A DNA stretch of 64,000 nucleotides from Aralia elata (Eukaryota; Streptophyta; Magnoliopsida; Apiales; Araliaceae): positions 86,731,766 through 86,795,765 of the forward strand of contig CM068382.1 of assembly GCA_034770075.1 (NCBI GenBank), in the 5' to 3' direction. Numbering within the stretch: the stretch's first letter is position 1; the number at the start of each line of letters is the position of its first letter. The notes beneath the pieces were generated by a model that ran no database searches, was not told the DNA's origin, and was given only the letters and a program-made list of their open reading frames with translations. The position numbers and the translations under genes were made by a program. Of this stretch, positions 1 to 11,352 are shown in pieces.

Positions 1-1148
1 TTTTTGCCTTATTAGGCTCAATTACATAAGAAACATCAAGGGCAAAATGGTTATCAACCATTGCTAGGGAAGGGCATAATGGTCTTTAAAACATCTCAAG
101 GAAATTTCCTAGAAATTTCCTCCTAGGACACAATGGTCATAAGTAATTTTTTTCAAGGATAAAATTGTCATTCCCCCATTACTAGGAAACTTCCTAGCAA
201 TTTCCTATTAGGACATAATGGTCTTTAATAATTTTCTCTATGGACAAAATAGTCTTTCCTTCACTATTAGGAAATTTCCTAGAAATTTCCTTCAAGGATA
301 CCATGGTCATTAATACTTTTCTTTTGGGACAAAATAGTCATTCTCCAATTACTAGGAAACTTCCTAGCAATTTCCTTCTTAGGACACATGAGTCATTAAT
401 CACTTTCTCTTGGATAATATAATCATTTCTCATAATTTCCTACATTTAACTCAAACATGGTTAGTTCCTAACCATAGTTACTAACACATGTCCCATTATT
501 TTGGGCTACTAAATTAAATTCTAATTGGGCTTCTTCATTGGACTTGTCACAAGTTTTTAATTAAATAACTTGGGCCATCTTAATTCTTTAAAATTTGGGC
601 TTGATACTATAATTCTTTGGACTAACTAAATTCTCCACAACTATTTTTATACATTGGGCTTGCAATCTAGATTAATTTCTTACTAGCAAATACATAACAC
701 ACATACTAGCAAATAAATATATATCACATATATTTATTTACTCATCACACTTACACAAAATATTATCCATATAAACTTTATTTTATTAGAACAAAGTACA
801 TACATTAATTCACTAATTTTAACTAAGTGAATTAATTAACTCATATATAAAAATTTAATTCATAACAATTCTATCATTGTCTAAGGCTCAATATTCAAAT
901 TATATTATTTCATAATATAATTTTAATTTAATCTCAATCAATTAATATTAATTAATTAATTAATTATACTCAATATATGTATATATTTCACATCTATATA
1001 TACACATTTAATCTATTACACAAAATCACATACTTCACATTAAATGAAACACATATATACATATATGTTCAAATCTACTTCATCCCTTAATAAGAATTTT
1101 ATTTATTAAATTCTTATTTTAAATTTTCGAAATATCTGGGATATTACA
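1..1148 (-). repeat. LTR fragment (gypsy-type), cut by the window edge
   Basis: Read on the minus strand, this LTR begins at 1148 with TGTAATATCCCAGATATTTC. Its 830-1148 part aligns closely with the 3' LTR at 55,5xx-55,997, which carries the same A/T-rich blocks and the same ATATATGTATATATTT tract. Its 3' end lies left of the window or was lost. It contains the 85-bp tandem array at about 40-430. No coding potential is visible. Family-level assignment rests on the TG..CA ends and on similarity to the better-preserved copy, whose polypurine context is of gypsy type. Confidence 0.7.
40..430. repeat. 85-bp tandem repeat array with alternating monomers
   Basis: The anchor AGGAAAyTTCCTAGmAATTTCC starts near 98, 183, 268 and 353, an exact 85-bp period. 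Each monomer also carries a GGACAnAATGGTCAT-like block about 28 bp later and a GGACAAAATAGTCATT-like block about 58 bp later. Monomers alternate between an AATTTCCTAGAAATT form and an ACTTCCTAGCAATT form, giving a 170-bp higher-order unit. The array lies inside an LTR. Confidence 0.85.
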
Positions 1149-1251
1149 CAAACTAAATCTCCTCTTTTATTTATAATTATAATTAAATAATATACCAAAC
1201 AAATTTCAACATTAAACTAAATAAATATTGTAAATCCGTACAAGGGATTAC

Positions 1252-2300
1252 TGTAACGCCCCCAAATCCAGGTTTACCTTTAAACCCGGGTCCGGTGCAT
1301 CACGATACTACCCATTCAATATAATCTTAACAACATGAATGTAATTAATATATTATTACATCATATCTCCTTCTACACCCAGGTTCTAATACCTTTATAA
1401 ATTCATAACATAGAAATAATGAATAATACATCATTTATCTATTGTAACTCGGGTCACTTCAAAACCGGATTTCAGCACCCCACGATGCTAGCCATACAAC
1501 ATAAATTTAAGACATGAATGTAATTACAATATTATTACATCATATCTCCTTCTATCCCCAGGTTCTAATACCTTTATATCATCATAACGTAAAAATAATG
1601 AATATTACATCATTTATCTATTATAACAATACATTTGTGACTCATATTCGTCACAACAAATACATATAATTTAATATGTTATCTTTTAATCAAATACTTG
1701 GTCCTTTCGATAATCTTTACCGGATTCCACGTTTCGTTCTATCTTTGCTGAAATTGATTTATTTAAAGTAAGGGTGAGCATTTAATTGCTCAGCAAGTTA
1801 TAGCAGTTGAATAAACAACAAAATCAAGAATCAGATATTCGTTGTTTAAAAACTTCGATAATTGAACAGTAGTTATGAAGCAGCTTGAATAAATAGGAAT
1901 AAATTAGGTTCTCTTTATTTTTAAACATCAATAACATTTACTCATATAACACATTATTGCATGGGTTGCAATACATACAAATACTTGTTCAAATTATTTA
2001 ATTTTGCACTGTTAGCTTATCACAATACAAGAATTATTATAATTCATATTTCATTAATAAATATTCCGACTGGAATAGCTCGACAAATTGAGTTAGGTCG
2101 AATCGAATGGCGATTACTCATTTTCATAGTTCATAACACATAATACAATGAATTTCATATAGCAATTGAAATTCCACAGTCTAAACGCAAGTGTTGTACA
2201 GAATAATAAATGTACAAGGTTATACAATATTTGTATTCAATACGTAATCAATGAAAGTTGAAAACTTGCTCAATTATAAAATTTGAGTAAGTGTAGGGCA
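1252..2300 (-). repeat. Second reverse-oriented LTR fragment with internal duplication
   Basis: It starts TGTAACGCCCCCAAATCCAG, the reverse-strand end typical of the other gypsy LTRs here (54,416 and 59,436). A block of about 190 bp starting at 1252 is repeated in tandem from 1443. Both copies contain a ..CACGATrCTA..CCATnCAA segment and a CATATCTCCTTCTA..CCCAGGTTCTAATACC segment. The hairpin TGAGCATTTAATTGCTCA lies at 1775-1792. The far end of the LTR was not located and may be truncated near 2.3-2.4 kb. Confidence 0.6.
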
Positions 2301-2305
2301 TCGCC

Positions 2306-2384
2306 CAACACGCCCCGACGTGCATCACGTCGCTCGGCATTGCACAACACGCCCCGACGTGCAACACGTCGCTCGGCGTCCGAA
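2306..2384. repeat. GC-rich 39-bp direct repeat (two units), each with a perfect hairpin
   Basis: Two units with a 39-bp offset contain CAACACGCCCCGACGTGC and CACGTCGCTCGGC. Each includes a 6-bp stem with a 3-nt loop: GACGTG-CAT-CACGTC at 2317-2331 and GACGTG-CAA-CACGTC at 2356-2370. The GC content contrasts sharply with the AT-rich surroundings. The segment is probably part of an LTR promoter or leader region. That role is inference. Confidence 0.8.
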
Positions 2385-2806
2385 AACAGCCCACGACACG
2401 CCTGTGCCCAACCGTACGCTCACTTTTTTTTTTTGTAAATTTGTATACTCCAATATTTTATTTTCAATATTTAAATAAATATTTTTAACAAAATCATTTA
2501 GGAAAATAGAATTAAATTTTAAATAGGCCAAGATTTGTCAAAAAGCAAATGAATCTATTCTAACGGCAACGAATAATTAAATGGAGGGGACTACAATAAT
2601 TTCTCAAGCCGCTAGAAAAAATATGTATGTCGCTAGAGGGAGTAGGGACAGGGTTCAAGTCTAATTTAATCTCAGCTTTTGGATATCATGATAGACGGTG
2701 TAAGATATGGTTGCTGGAATAGTGTCCATAGCAACCGATTGCCACGGATGGGGACCCATATTTATATATATGTATGTATGTATATATATATATATATATT
2801 AGTGAG
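2385..2806. other. No recognisable gene
   Basis: AT-rich sequence with a poly-T run near 2425 and a TA/TG microsatellite at about 2762-2800. I see no open frame with family resemblance. Confidence 0.6.
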
Positions 2807-3152
2807 GATCAGGTCCGGACTCCCGGACCTGACCAAAATCCGGACCCGAAAATATTTTTTTTTTTTTTGCAAAACAGTTAATAAAAAATATATAATGATT
2901 TTTGGTATTGAAAAAAATTATTAAAACAGTGTTTTGGGTTTGATTTGGATACATATAACAAACAGTGTTATAAAGTCGGTATAACACTGTTTGTTATATG
3001 TATCCAAATCAAACCCAAAACACTGTTTTAATAATTTTTTTCAATACCAAAAATCATTATATATTTTTTATTAACTGTTTTGCAAAAAAAAAAAAAAAAA
3101 AAAAAAAATTTCGGGTCCGGATTTTATCAGGTCCGGGAGTCCGGACCTGATC
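2807..3152. mobile_element. 346-bp foldback element (near-perfect inverted repeat)
   Basis: The left arm (2807-2972) and right arm (2980-3152) are near-perfect reverse complements around the 7-nt loop AAGTCGG. They differ mainly in the length of one poly-T/poly-A tract. Both ends start GATCAGGTCCGGACTCCCGG. The outermost 22 bp of each arm is itself an inner palindrome (CAGGTCCGG..CCGGACCTG). The element sits in a TA-rich microsatellite, so the target duplication cannot be defined (TA is compatible). No coding capacity. Such a structure could arise as a MITE or from a transcribed hairpin locus. Confidence 0.85.
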
Positions 3153-3159
3153 TTAAACC

Positions 3160-3190
<31 letters not shown>

Positions 3191-3250
3191 ATGTATATGG
3201 AGAAAATGGAGTTGCACAGTTGTGCAAGTTGAAAATGTACAAAGTCGGCG

Positions 3251-3289
3251 TCAAAATGACGTCGTTTTGAGCCTGTGCGTATATAAAAA
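3251..3289 (+). promoter_or_regulatory. Candidate core promoter: GACGTC-centred palindrome plus TATA box
   Basis: The 20-bp TCAAAATGACGTCGTTTTGA (3251-3270) is palindromic apart from one base pair and is centred on GACGTC, a bZIP/CRE-type core. Ten bases later comes TATATAAAAA (3280-3289). A pyrimidine-rich stretch (about 3300-3540) follows and resembles a plant 5' UTR. No downstream open frame was recognised, so this may be a promoter orphaned by transposon insertions. Promoter function is inferred. Confidence 0.4.
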
Positions 3290-3653
3290 TAAAAATAACG
3301 CAACAACTCATTCTCTTCTCCCTCAAATCGATCCAGCAATCCTAAACTTTATTCTTCTCCTCCTCCCATGACATCATTCCAATCCCAAATGGAGCAAAGG
3401 AAGCCCTAAATTTCGAATTAAACCACTGATTGCATCCTTATTTCGGATCTTCTCTCTTTTCTCCTTCAATTATCACAAGTTCTTCTTCTCCGATTGAAAC
3501 CCAGATCAATTCACAATAAGTAAATTGTTCTTCTTCTCTGAAATGCAAACCACCTCTGTCGTTCTCTTCTCACCTAATTATCCCGCTTAGCTAATGATTG
3601 AAAATATTATGGGTGTATTTTAATTTGAGTTTTGGTTTAGATTTAGGGATACT
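3290..3653. other. CT-rich leader-like stretch, no ORF
   Basis: Pyrimidine-rich sequence (TTCTTCTCC, TCTCTCTTTTCTCC) follows the candidate TATA box. No protein similarity is recognised, and the LTR-like sequence at 3654 cuts it off. Confidence 0.4.
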
Positions 3654-3980
3654 TGTAAGACCCCGATTTTTATAAAATAAAATTTTAATTTTCTTTATGA
3701 TTATTATTTTAAACAGTAAAATATTAAATTGATAAATTGTTAAAGTTAAGGATGATATGTGAAAATTATAAAAGTATGTCGAGGAATATTCGTTCTATCG
3801 GAGAATATTCGTTCTGTCTGGGAATATTAGGTAAAGTGAGACCGCGCCAAAATAATCAATCATTGGTGGGCCCCACAACGACATAACTGCCGGATATTGA
3901 AAACGACATAAATAACTTTTTTAATAAAAATTGTTAACGGTACTATCACTTGTAACTGTTAGAATATCTGGTGATAAAAG

Positions 3981-4060
3981 TACAGTAGCACACAGTGCTC
4001 TACAATAGCACACAGTATTCTACAGTAGCACGCGGTACCCTACAGTATCAGATAATATTA
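3981..4060. repeat. 20-bp minisatellite
   Basis: Units start at 3981, 4001, 4021 and 4041 with TACArTAGCACrCrGTnnyC. The period is exactly 20 bp and the fourth unit is degenerate. Confidence 0.85.
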
Positions 4061-4106
4061 CACAGTAGTTTATATTATTGTTAAATAATTTTTACAGTAG
4101 CAACTT

Positions 4107-4245
4107 CATAGTATTTCATATTATTGCTCAATAAATGTTACAATAACATCTGCACAGTATTTCATATTATTGCTCAATAATTGTTACAGTAACATATGCA
4201 CAGTATTTCATATTATTAAATCAATAATTGTCACAGCACAGTAAC
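4107..4245. repeat. 46-bp tandem repeat (three units)
   Basis: The anchor CAtAGTATTTCATATTATT (first unit) or CACAGTATTTCATATTATT recurs at 4107, 4153 and 4199, a 46-bp period. Each is followed by a TCAATAAnTGTyAC block. Confidence 0.85.
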
Positions 4246-4380
4246 TCATATTATTTGATATGATATTATTAGACCAATTAGCATTATTGACAATGTTTAG
4301 AACATTTAATTTCGCGTCGTTTCAACGGAAGACCCCCTCTTTCTTGAGAACGATCTGGTTGTCGGTATTGTGAGTCTATA

Positions 4381-5200
4381 ATATTAATTGTGAATAATTA
4401 TCAAAAGATTGAAAATGTGTAAATAATTAATGAATAAATAGTGTTGATTAAAGATAAGTGTGATAAGTAATGTGTGGTAGATATTTGTTCAAAATAGAGA
4501 GGGTTTAGCATGAGACGTTTGTTGTAAGTTTGACTCTTTTTTTTCATGGAACCCACAACTTTACTAAATTTTTCTTGGACCCACAATCAAAATTATCCTA
4601 CAAAATTTTAAACTTGGAGTGCCCAAGTTTCTTTTATCCTGCAAAGTTTTATTTTAATGTTATATTAGTATAATATAATATTATAATAATAGTAATAAAA
4701 CAGAAAACTTTTTATATAAAACAGAAAATTTTATATAATATATAATAATATATATAAAGTTAATTTTATTATATTACAATATATAAAAAAATAAAAATTT
4801 CAAAAGAAGTTAAGCATTGGCATTCTCCGACGATGAATTTGTCAAACGTGGTGTGCTTGTCCTCATATTCTATTGTTGATGAGATCAATCCTGAACTTTT
4901 GATACTTACTTTTCGATCCTACAATCATTGTGCAACTTCAAAGTGGAAGTCGCAACCAAAAGTTTTCAGGAACAAACAATGAAAGTGAAGTACATAGTAT
5001 GAAAATAATAAGATAAATACATAGTTCGTTAGACACTTGCTCTGCTTGTTTTGAGCAGCGGACAGTTTTCACACAATAGGTCCTTTCAAAGGCTTTGAAC
5101 CAGATGGTATAATTGTTCTATAATCTATACGACTTAAAATATGTATGTTTAGCCTATCTACATTGTAACCAAACTTTTATTGTGTTTTAATTTTCTTTGG
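4381..5200. other. No recognisable gene
   Basis: AT-rich sequence with scattered short open frames and no family resemblance. It probably consists of diverged transposon sequence. Confidence 0.5.
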
Positions 5201-5225
5201 ATGTATTGGGTGGATCAAACTTTTA

Positions 5226-6103
5226 TTGTGTTTTAATTCTCTATTTATTGAAGAGTTTGAAAATCAACTCAAGAGGTATGATGATGATGATGAGGCACCA
5301 ATAAAAAGGACGTTGGCACTACAAACCGAAAGCAACAGTGAAGGTGATCTAGAAGATATTGATAAAGAAATTGAAATGATCTCAAGAAAACTCGAGAGAC
5401 TACTTCAAAGGAAGAAACAAAGAGGTAGCTCAACTCCAATGAGTAAAACAGAACAAAAAGAAGAAATTAGCCAACTCTGTTTCATGGGACTTGAAGATGA
5501 TGATTAACTTGAGGTAACAAATTTGCATGATGCTTTTGAAATATCTACATCTGATTATCTTGCTTTACAAAATGAGAATCAAAAGCTCAAAAAGAAAACT
5601 ACATATTTAAAGAATTGCGTAAATGAGCTAATGAATAAAATTGAGTCATTTATTGAAGAGAGAAAAGAAATGAATTTCTTAAAAATGAAAATGATATTTT
5701 AACAGAGCATTTGAAAATGAGAGATGCATGCATAGATGCTTTTAATGATGAAAAAATTATAAGCATGCAAAAGGATAATAATGAAGAAATAATATCTTTG
5801 AAAAAGGACCTTACAAAATTTGTACGAGGAGAAGAGAATTTGAATATAATGTTGGGTGCTCAAAGGTAAGGAATTGGATATAATCCTGTTGATTTTAAAT
5901 CTAATAATAATATTAGAATGATTAATAAGAAACCAAGGCATAAACCACTTTATTGTTCACCGTTTGTCAAAAAATGTGGTTTTAAAGGTCATTTTGATTA
6001 TAATTGTAATAAAATTAGAATAAAACAAATTTGGGTAAAGAAATGTGATTTATATGTTACTAACCCAAAAGGACCCAAGAAGATTTGTGTACCAAAAAGG
6101 TAG
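5226..6103 (+). pseudogene. gag: Ty1/copia (Sirevirus-like) gag remnant
   Basis: Translation gives the middle and C-terminal part of a copia Gag. There is an acidic coiled-coil stretch (EDIDKEIEMISRKLERLLQR), a stop at 5505-5507, and further coiled-coil sequence in the same frame. A frameshift occurs near 5690, followed by a stretch ending GEENLNIMLGAQR. A damaged zinc knuckle (KGHFDYNC) and the family signature VTNPKGPKKI..VPK come next (about 5975-6103). The usual CX2C half of the knuckle is broken. The N-terminal gag, protease, integrase and RT are absent from the window. The part from 5863 onward recurs at 20,951. Confidence 0.8.
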
Positions 6104-7144
6104 AGACTATTTGTTTCTTTTGTAGGTGTCTCAAGGTTAAAAAGGAGATAAATAACACTTTACTTTGAGAGACTCAATCCAGACAACCTAAGTCGTCTGA
6201 ATCAGAAGAAAAATCAGGCGAATCAGGAAAACAGACAAACAAAATTAGACAGCCTGACCTGTCTATTTTAGTAGAAAACTCAAATATGCAGACACCTAAA
6301 TCCAGACAGCTCAACCCGTCTGCATTAGAAGAAAAGTCAAGACGAACAGTCAGATGTAGAATTTTGACATATGAGAACATGAACGAGAAAAGCAAATGGC
6401 CATAGCCTGACTTCCTAGATATTTCAGAACTATGGAAAATCATCCTTCTAACTTGAGCATTAAAGACTTCAACATTAGGATGATCAAAAGAAATACTTTT
6501 GAAGAGATTTGATTATGGAAACTCAAAGTCCAAAATTACACTAAGGAGCACATCTATCAAGCTTACTATGAGTAACAACAATGTTGATATATAGGTAACA
6601 ATACACAAAGGTATGATCATTTTGTTACTTGTTATATATGTGTTATTGTTATAAGCTTACTCTAATGTCATTCTATATCCTTGTGCTTATTTTTTAATGT
6701 TGACAAAGGAGGTGTTATAATAAAATTTAGCTAAATTGATATGAATTATTTTTTGTTGATAACAAAGGGGGAGAGATATAACGAAATCAACTTGTGCTTA
6801 ATGATTAATATACATGGTTTCATTTATTTATTTCTGATAATGACAAAGGGGGAGAGATATTCAGGTATATGTGGGGGAGAGATATTTGTGATATCTGTTT
6901 GGATATATTGGGTTGAATAATATATTGGATATCTCATGATAATATACATTATCTGGCTTGGCAATTGTGTTATATGTCATAATGTATCAGTTTGCATATT
7001 ATCATCTTAATCCTTCTAGGATGAATAATCTTGGGTTCTCATTTATATGTCATGTATGTGCATAAACTTAGGGGGAGCCATAGAGTTATGGGGAGCATGT
7101 TAATTGAAGGATATTATATATTGTCATCATCAAAAAGGGGAGAA
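6104..7144 (+). repeat. Copia internal 3' region with multiple polypurine tracts
   Basis: This joins the gag remnant to the 3' LTR. G-rich polypurine motifs recur at about 6702 (GACAAAGGAGG), 6761 (AACAAAGGGGGAGAGATAT), 6842 (GACAAAGGGGGAGAGATAT), 6872 (GGGGGAGAGATAT) and just before the LTR at 7131-7144 (AAAAAGGGGAGAA). Multiple polypurine tracts are a published hallmark of Sireviruses. The segment 6180-6322 carries three CAGAC-N10-GTCTG type palindromes. No reverse transcriptase is encoded. Confidence 0.7.
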
Positions 7145-8560
7145 TGTTGGTTTATATATTATTGATTTTAATGATGACAATATCTTTATGTATGTAAGTT
7201 ATTTAGTGGACCAAATTGATTTTGTTTGGGTTAATTTAATAATGGTTAATTGATTATAATCTGTTTGGTTCATGTTGTCTCAATGTGGTTATAAGTTCAA
7301 TTGATAGAGTGAAAGTAATATTCCTAGCCCAAAGAGTTTTAAATTTTTGTTGCTGGAAAATCTTTCTTTAATATATGTTGTCAAAATTAGATTTTGAATT
7401 GGAATATATTAAGGAATATGCTTATCCGTGAAAGTTGTTTTCAATTTGAATTGGAGTATATTAAAGTATCTTAGGATTGCTAATGAGTGATTGGTGCGTA
7501 ACAAACTATATCATATATCTCCTTTGCTCCTTTATTTTAGCTATTCTAGTTTGACTTGGAATCTTTATCTTTGATAGCTAATATATTATATCTGTTGGAT
7601 TGGCTGATATCATGGGTTTTTATTGCTGCTGATATTTTGCTTTATTCTTTCCTTAAATTCAGCTATTTGGTTTAATTGGGTTTCTATATATTTTGAATAG
7701 CTGTTATGGAATTTATTTTCTAAACCGTTGGATGATTTCATATTGCTAAAATCATGGGATTTTCCAACTGGTCAAAGTCTCTTGTGCTAACAGCTTTAAC
7801 AATTCTTTATTCTAGCCGTTTGATCTCTTCATTATTTATACTCTTCCTTCACGGCAAAAAGGGCAGCACACTGGAAGCTTATATCAGTCCTTATACAGAG
7901 ATATTCTCATAGCTTTCAAGTTTTTTTTTCAGCAATATATTGTATTATCTTTAATTCCTTGTGGCTGGAAAATTAAGAAATCTTTTGTAATACCTTCTAC
8001 TTTATTCTGAGTGTAGGCCTAGTTTGGCTTGGTCTATCTAGTAGTAGATAGGGTTTGTTCAAAGAGAGCTTTTAAGGTTGCAGAGGTGCAAAGGTCTTAG
8101 TAGTGAGAAAGGTTACAGAGGTGCAAGGGGGCAGTAGTGTCCAACTCAATGGAAAGCTACTTTGAACAGGGAGTAATTGTATTGTGTATTGAAAAGTTTA
8201 TTTAATAAAAAGAGTCTCCAATACTAATTGGTATTGGACGTCGATTAGGCCACTAGTTAGAGGATAGGGGTCGAACCACGTAAAAATCTTGGTGTGATTC
8301 CTTGTTTTATTCTTTCTACATTACTTTTATTTTTCTGGAAAAAGTATTCTGCTGTTCTTGAATATACGCTGATTCAGACACCAATTCAGACAGGGTATAA
8401 CTGTTTGTTCATATCATCACAAAGAACATATACTAATTCAGACACCAATTCAGACAAGTTATCACTGTCTGAATTTTCTGCAGAAAGTTATTTTTAAAAT
8501 TTAGCACTGCTGCTCATTAATTACCAATTACACCTATTCACCCCCCTCTAGGTGTGCACA
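7145..8560 (+). repeat. Copia 3' LTR, copy A
   Basis: The LTR begins TGTTGGTTTATATATTATTG directly after a polypurine tract. It contains the copia-typical blocks GTGTAGGCCTAGTTTGGCTT and GGCCACTAGTTAGAGGATAG, and it ends around CACCCCCCTCTAGGTGTGCA. The exact 3' end is uncertain because both copies share the same flank. Near the end, a 64-bp tandem duplication carries two 21-bp CAGAC..GTCTG-like palindromes (8387-8407 and 8451-8471). Confidence 0.75.
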
Positions 8561-10023
8561 TACACTAAATTACAAAAACAATGAACTATAAATCTATGTT
8601 GTAACTAGTTTATGTAAGTTATATTATTTCAAAATTTCTTTTAGTACATTTGTTGTAATGATTTTACGAGACTAGTATAATGTAATGGTGTTATTTGTCA
8701 AAACTAAATTACTGATCAGCTTTTATATGTTCAGTTTTCTAAAAGTTGAAACCGTTTTTTGAGTTATATATTATTTTCTCCAAAATCATATTTTCATTTG
8801 CTTTATCAAACTAACAAACATAGGCATTTTCTAAAATTATCAACTTGTAATGTACGTATCATATCTACACTTTCTTCCCTATTCTACGTACTAAAAGCTA
8901 GACCAGTTTTTCTTGTTTTAGAATTGAAGTTGTAAATTTTTGTCAATTCTGCATAGGCACTAACGACGCCATGAAATTAAAAGTGATACGAGGTTAGAAA
9001 AGAACTTGGTTTTGTCAGCAATATAGGAAAAAATGATAAGTCGTGCTATGTATTGCGACAATTTTATGTCAAATTACAATTGTGAAATATATAAATATAT
9101 GAAATTAGACAAAATTACAAGAAGATCCCACCTGTTACATGTCTCTCCAGAAAAATTATCACTAATATTTATTCACGTAACTGATAACCAAAAAGTCGAC
9201 ACAAACATTCTCAATATATATTATTTACCAAAAAAGATATTTGTTTATAGACAAAAAAGAAAACAACAAAATGATATGGAAAAAATAAAAATATTACTAG
9301 ATAGACATCATATTATAGCCCAAGCAATGAAAGTTTGGGGAATATAATATTCAAAAACTACAAAATGTAATTGATAAGAATTTTTTTTCGATAATTGAGT
9401 TTAAGTTCATAGACAACCGAGAAATTATAAAGTACATGTCTACAAGGGACATACCCCAGGCATAACAAAGATATCTCGTATCCAAAAGATAACCTAAAAA
9501 AAACAACATAAGAAGATAACAAATTTCCAAATAGGCTTGGTTCAAATGGCAAGAAAAGCCAAATTAAACAAACATATATGATATCTGTCTTCGAAAACAA
9601 CACAATGATATGGAAAAGCGCAAAATGTTACTACACATTATAGCCCAAGCAATGAAAGTTCCGGTATCGTATACTAGCTACTTGACCTTACATGTCGAAT
9701 GATCCTTAAATAGAATTCTTTCTGTAACATTGAAGAGGAAAATACCAAAAATGTGGTACTAGAACACTAGGTTCTGGGCCCCCTGGAGTCTCTTCAAGCC
9801 ATTGGCTGCCATTCAAAGGAAATATAGACCATCTATTAGTTCACTTAATTAATTATTGAATATCATAAATTTTTCTAAGCATCGCATACAAAATGCTACA
9901 AGTTGTTCATTTCTCACAATAGCAAAATTTATTACGTGATAACCAGACAAGCATACATTGAGAATACGAAGGACTAGGATTCTACAAAGTGATAAGCATT
10001 TAGTTAGGCTAAAAGTAACATAC
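8561..10023. other. Copy A spacer with local duplication
   Basis: No gene is recognised. The segment around 9263-9338 (AATGATATGGAAAA ... CCAAGCAATGAAAGTT) recurs, shortened, at 9604-9662. Copy B is missing about 8,830-9,655. The B junction (TTTCTAAAGTTCCGG) shares AAA(G) with both edges in A, consistent with a microhomology deletion in B. Confidence 0.6.
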
Positions 10024-11352
10024 CAAATCTGGACATGAGTCTGTATCTCCAGGAATAGCGTGCCAATTAGGCGCCATTTTCAGGATAATTAATGAATTGC
10101 CTCGTATTCTTAATTATTACTTTTTTAAATGAAACATTTACATGCAATATACAGAAGTACAGACCTCATATAAGGAACTCTCCAGAGCGTTCAACTGCCT
10201 CATCAAGTTACATATGGCCTGGTCGCGGATGTCGACATGGAAATATGTCCAAAGGAAGCACTTCCAGTCTGTATCCATCAACGGATCTGCAAAACAGGTG
10301 TCCACTACTGGTGCTGCCGATAATGCTCCAAAAAATACTACTGGTGGCGACGGCAATGCAGCAAAAAATAAAGATGACAAGACCAAAGATGCAGTTGCTA
10401 TCGCAAAGAAACTGCACAAAACTGCACCTACAATGTTACTATCACACCCAATCTTAAAATATAGAATCTAGGATTTTTCATTACAGCACGCAAGTGAAGT
10501 CCATTATAAAATAGAATTTTGTGCAAAACCTTAAATGAATGATAAATTTGAACCTATTCCATAATTAATAAAGAACTACATTGATTTGTTAAGAGTCAAG
10601 CTACAATCAATAGGACTAATGAAACTCGTTAGAAGGATTGCTGCAACATTCCAGTGGAGTTAGGAAAACTGTGGATTTTAATTTATATTAGATATTAATA
10701 TGATATTCTTAAGTGGAAGTTCTCTAGTTCTGCTCACGAACAACATGATTCATTAGTTAGCTATAGAAAAAAAAAAATATCAACTACGGGGTGTTTGTTT
10801 TGTTTGAACAGCATCGTAATACATCTTAAGCTATTTCATCCAAGAGTGTAACTAATAAGATTGTTTTGTGAGCCAAAAAGACATACCACCACTTATTAAA
10901 TAAGTCAAAATTTTGAATCTTATTCATAGGAAGGAGAGCATGTGAACGGTCATTTTAGTCAAAACTGACATTTTTGTGATTTCAAAAGTATTGAGTAATC
11001 ATTTGTTTATATTAAAACTACGATTCCACTTCTTTTCATACTTTACGTACAATAACTTTTAGCTATCATTGAGCATCCATATGTCACGTCTTCATTATTT
11101 ACTTCTTGATTCAGACATGTATTTAGCATTCCGATCATATCCCTCAATCAAACAAACAACACCTAATATCATACCCAAATGATATTGCTCACATTTAGTG
11201 GGCAATCAACTATATAAAATTTTGCAATATTCAAAATGTTAAACTCGAGAAGAATAATATTTAAGAAGGTTTGAGGAAGCAGTATCTATCAGAAGTTCCT
11301 GGTTAAGTGGCTTCTTGCCAGGGGATGAGGATTGATTTGTGAACAGCAGGAA

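Larger units (their letters stand above)
3654..4380 (+). repeat. Gypsy-like LTR fragment
   Basis: It starts TGTAAGACCCCGATTTTTAT, the usual start of many plant gypsy LTRs. The body holds two internal minisatellites. No matching second LTR was found nearby, so a solo or truncated LTR is likely. The right end is uncertain. Confidence 0.5.

Noticed and set aside
2679..2987. Short ORFs over the foldback element
   Set aside because: They lie in the inverted-repeat arm and adjoining TA microsatellite on both strands. No family resemblance.
6174..6443. Minus-strand 89-aa frame, also conserved at 21,268-21,537
   Set aside because: Its conservation follows from the segmental duplication. It is the complement of the copia internal region with CAGAC repeats, and the plus-strand frame fits the element better.
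10138..10471. Overlapping plus-strand frames of 109-121 aa
   Set aside because: The copies in A and B differ by a 1-bp indel that changes the plus frames. The minus-strand reading ends at a plausible splice donor and fits neighbouring exon remnants better.
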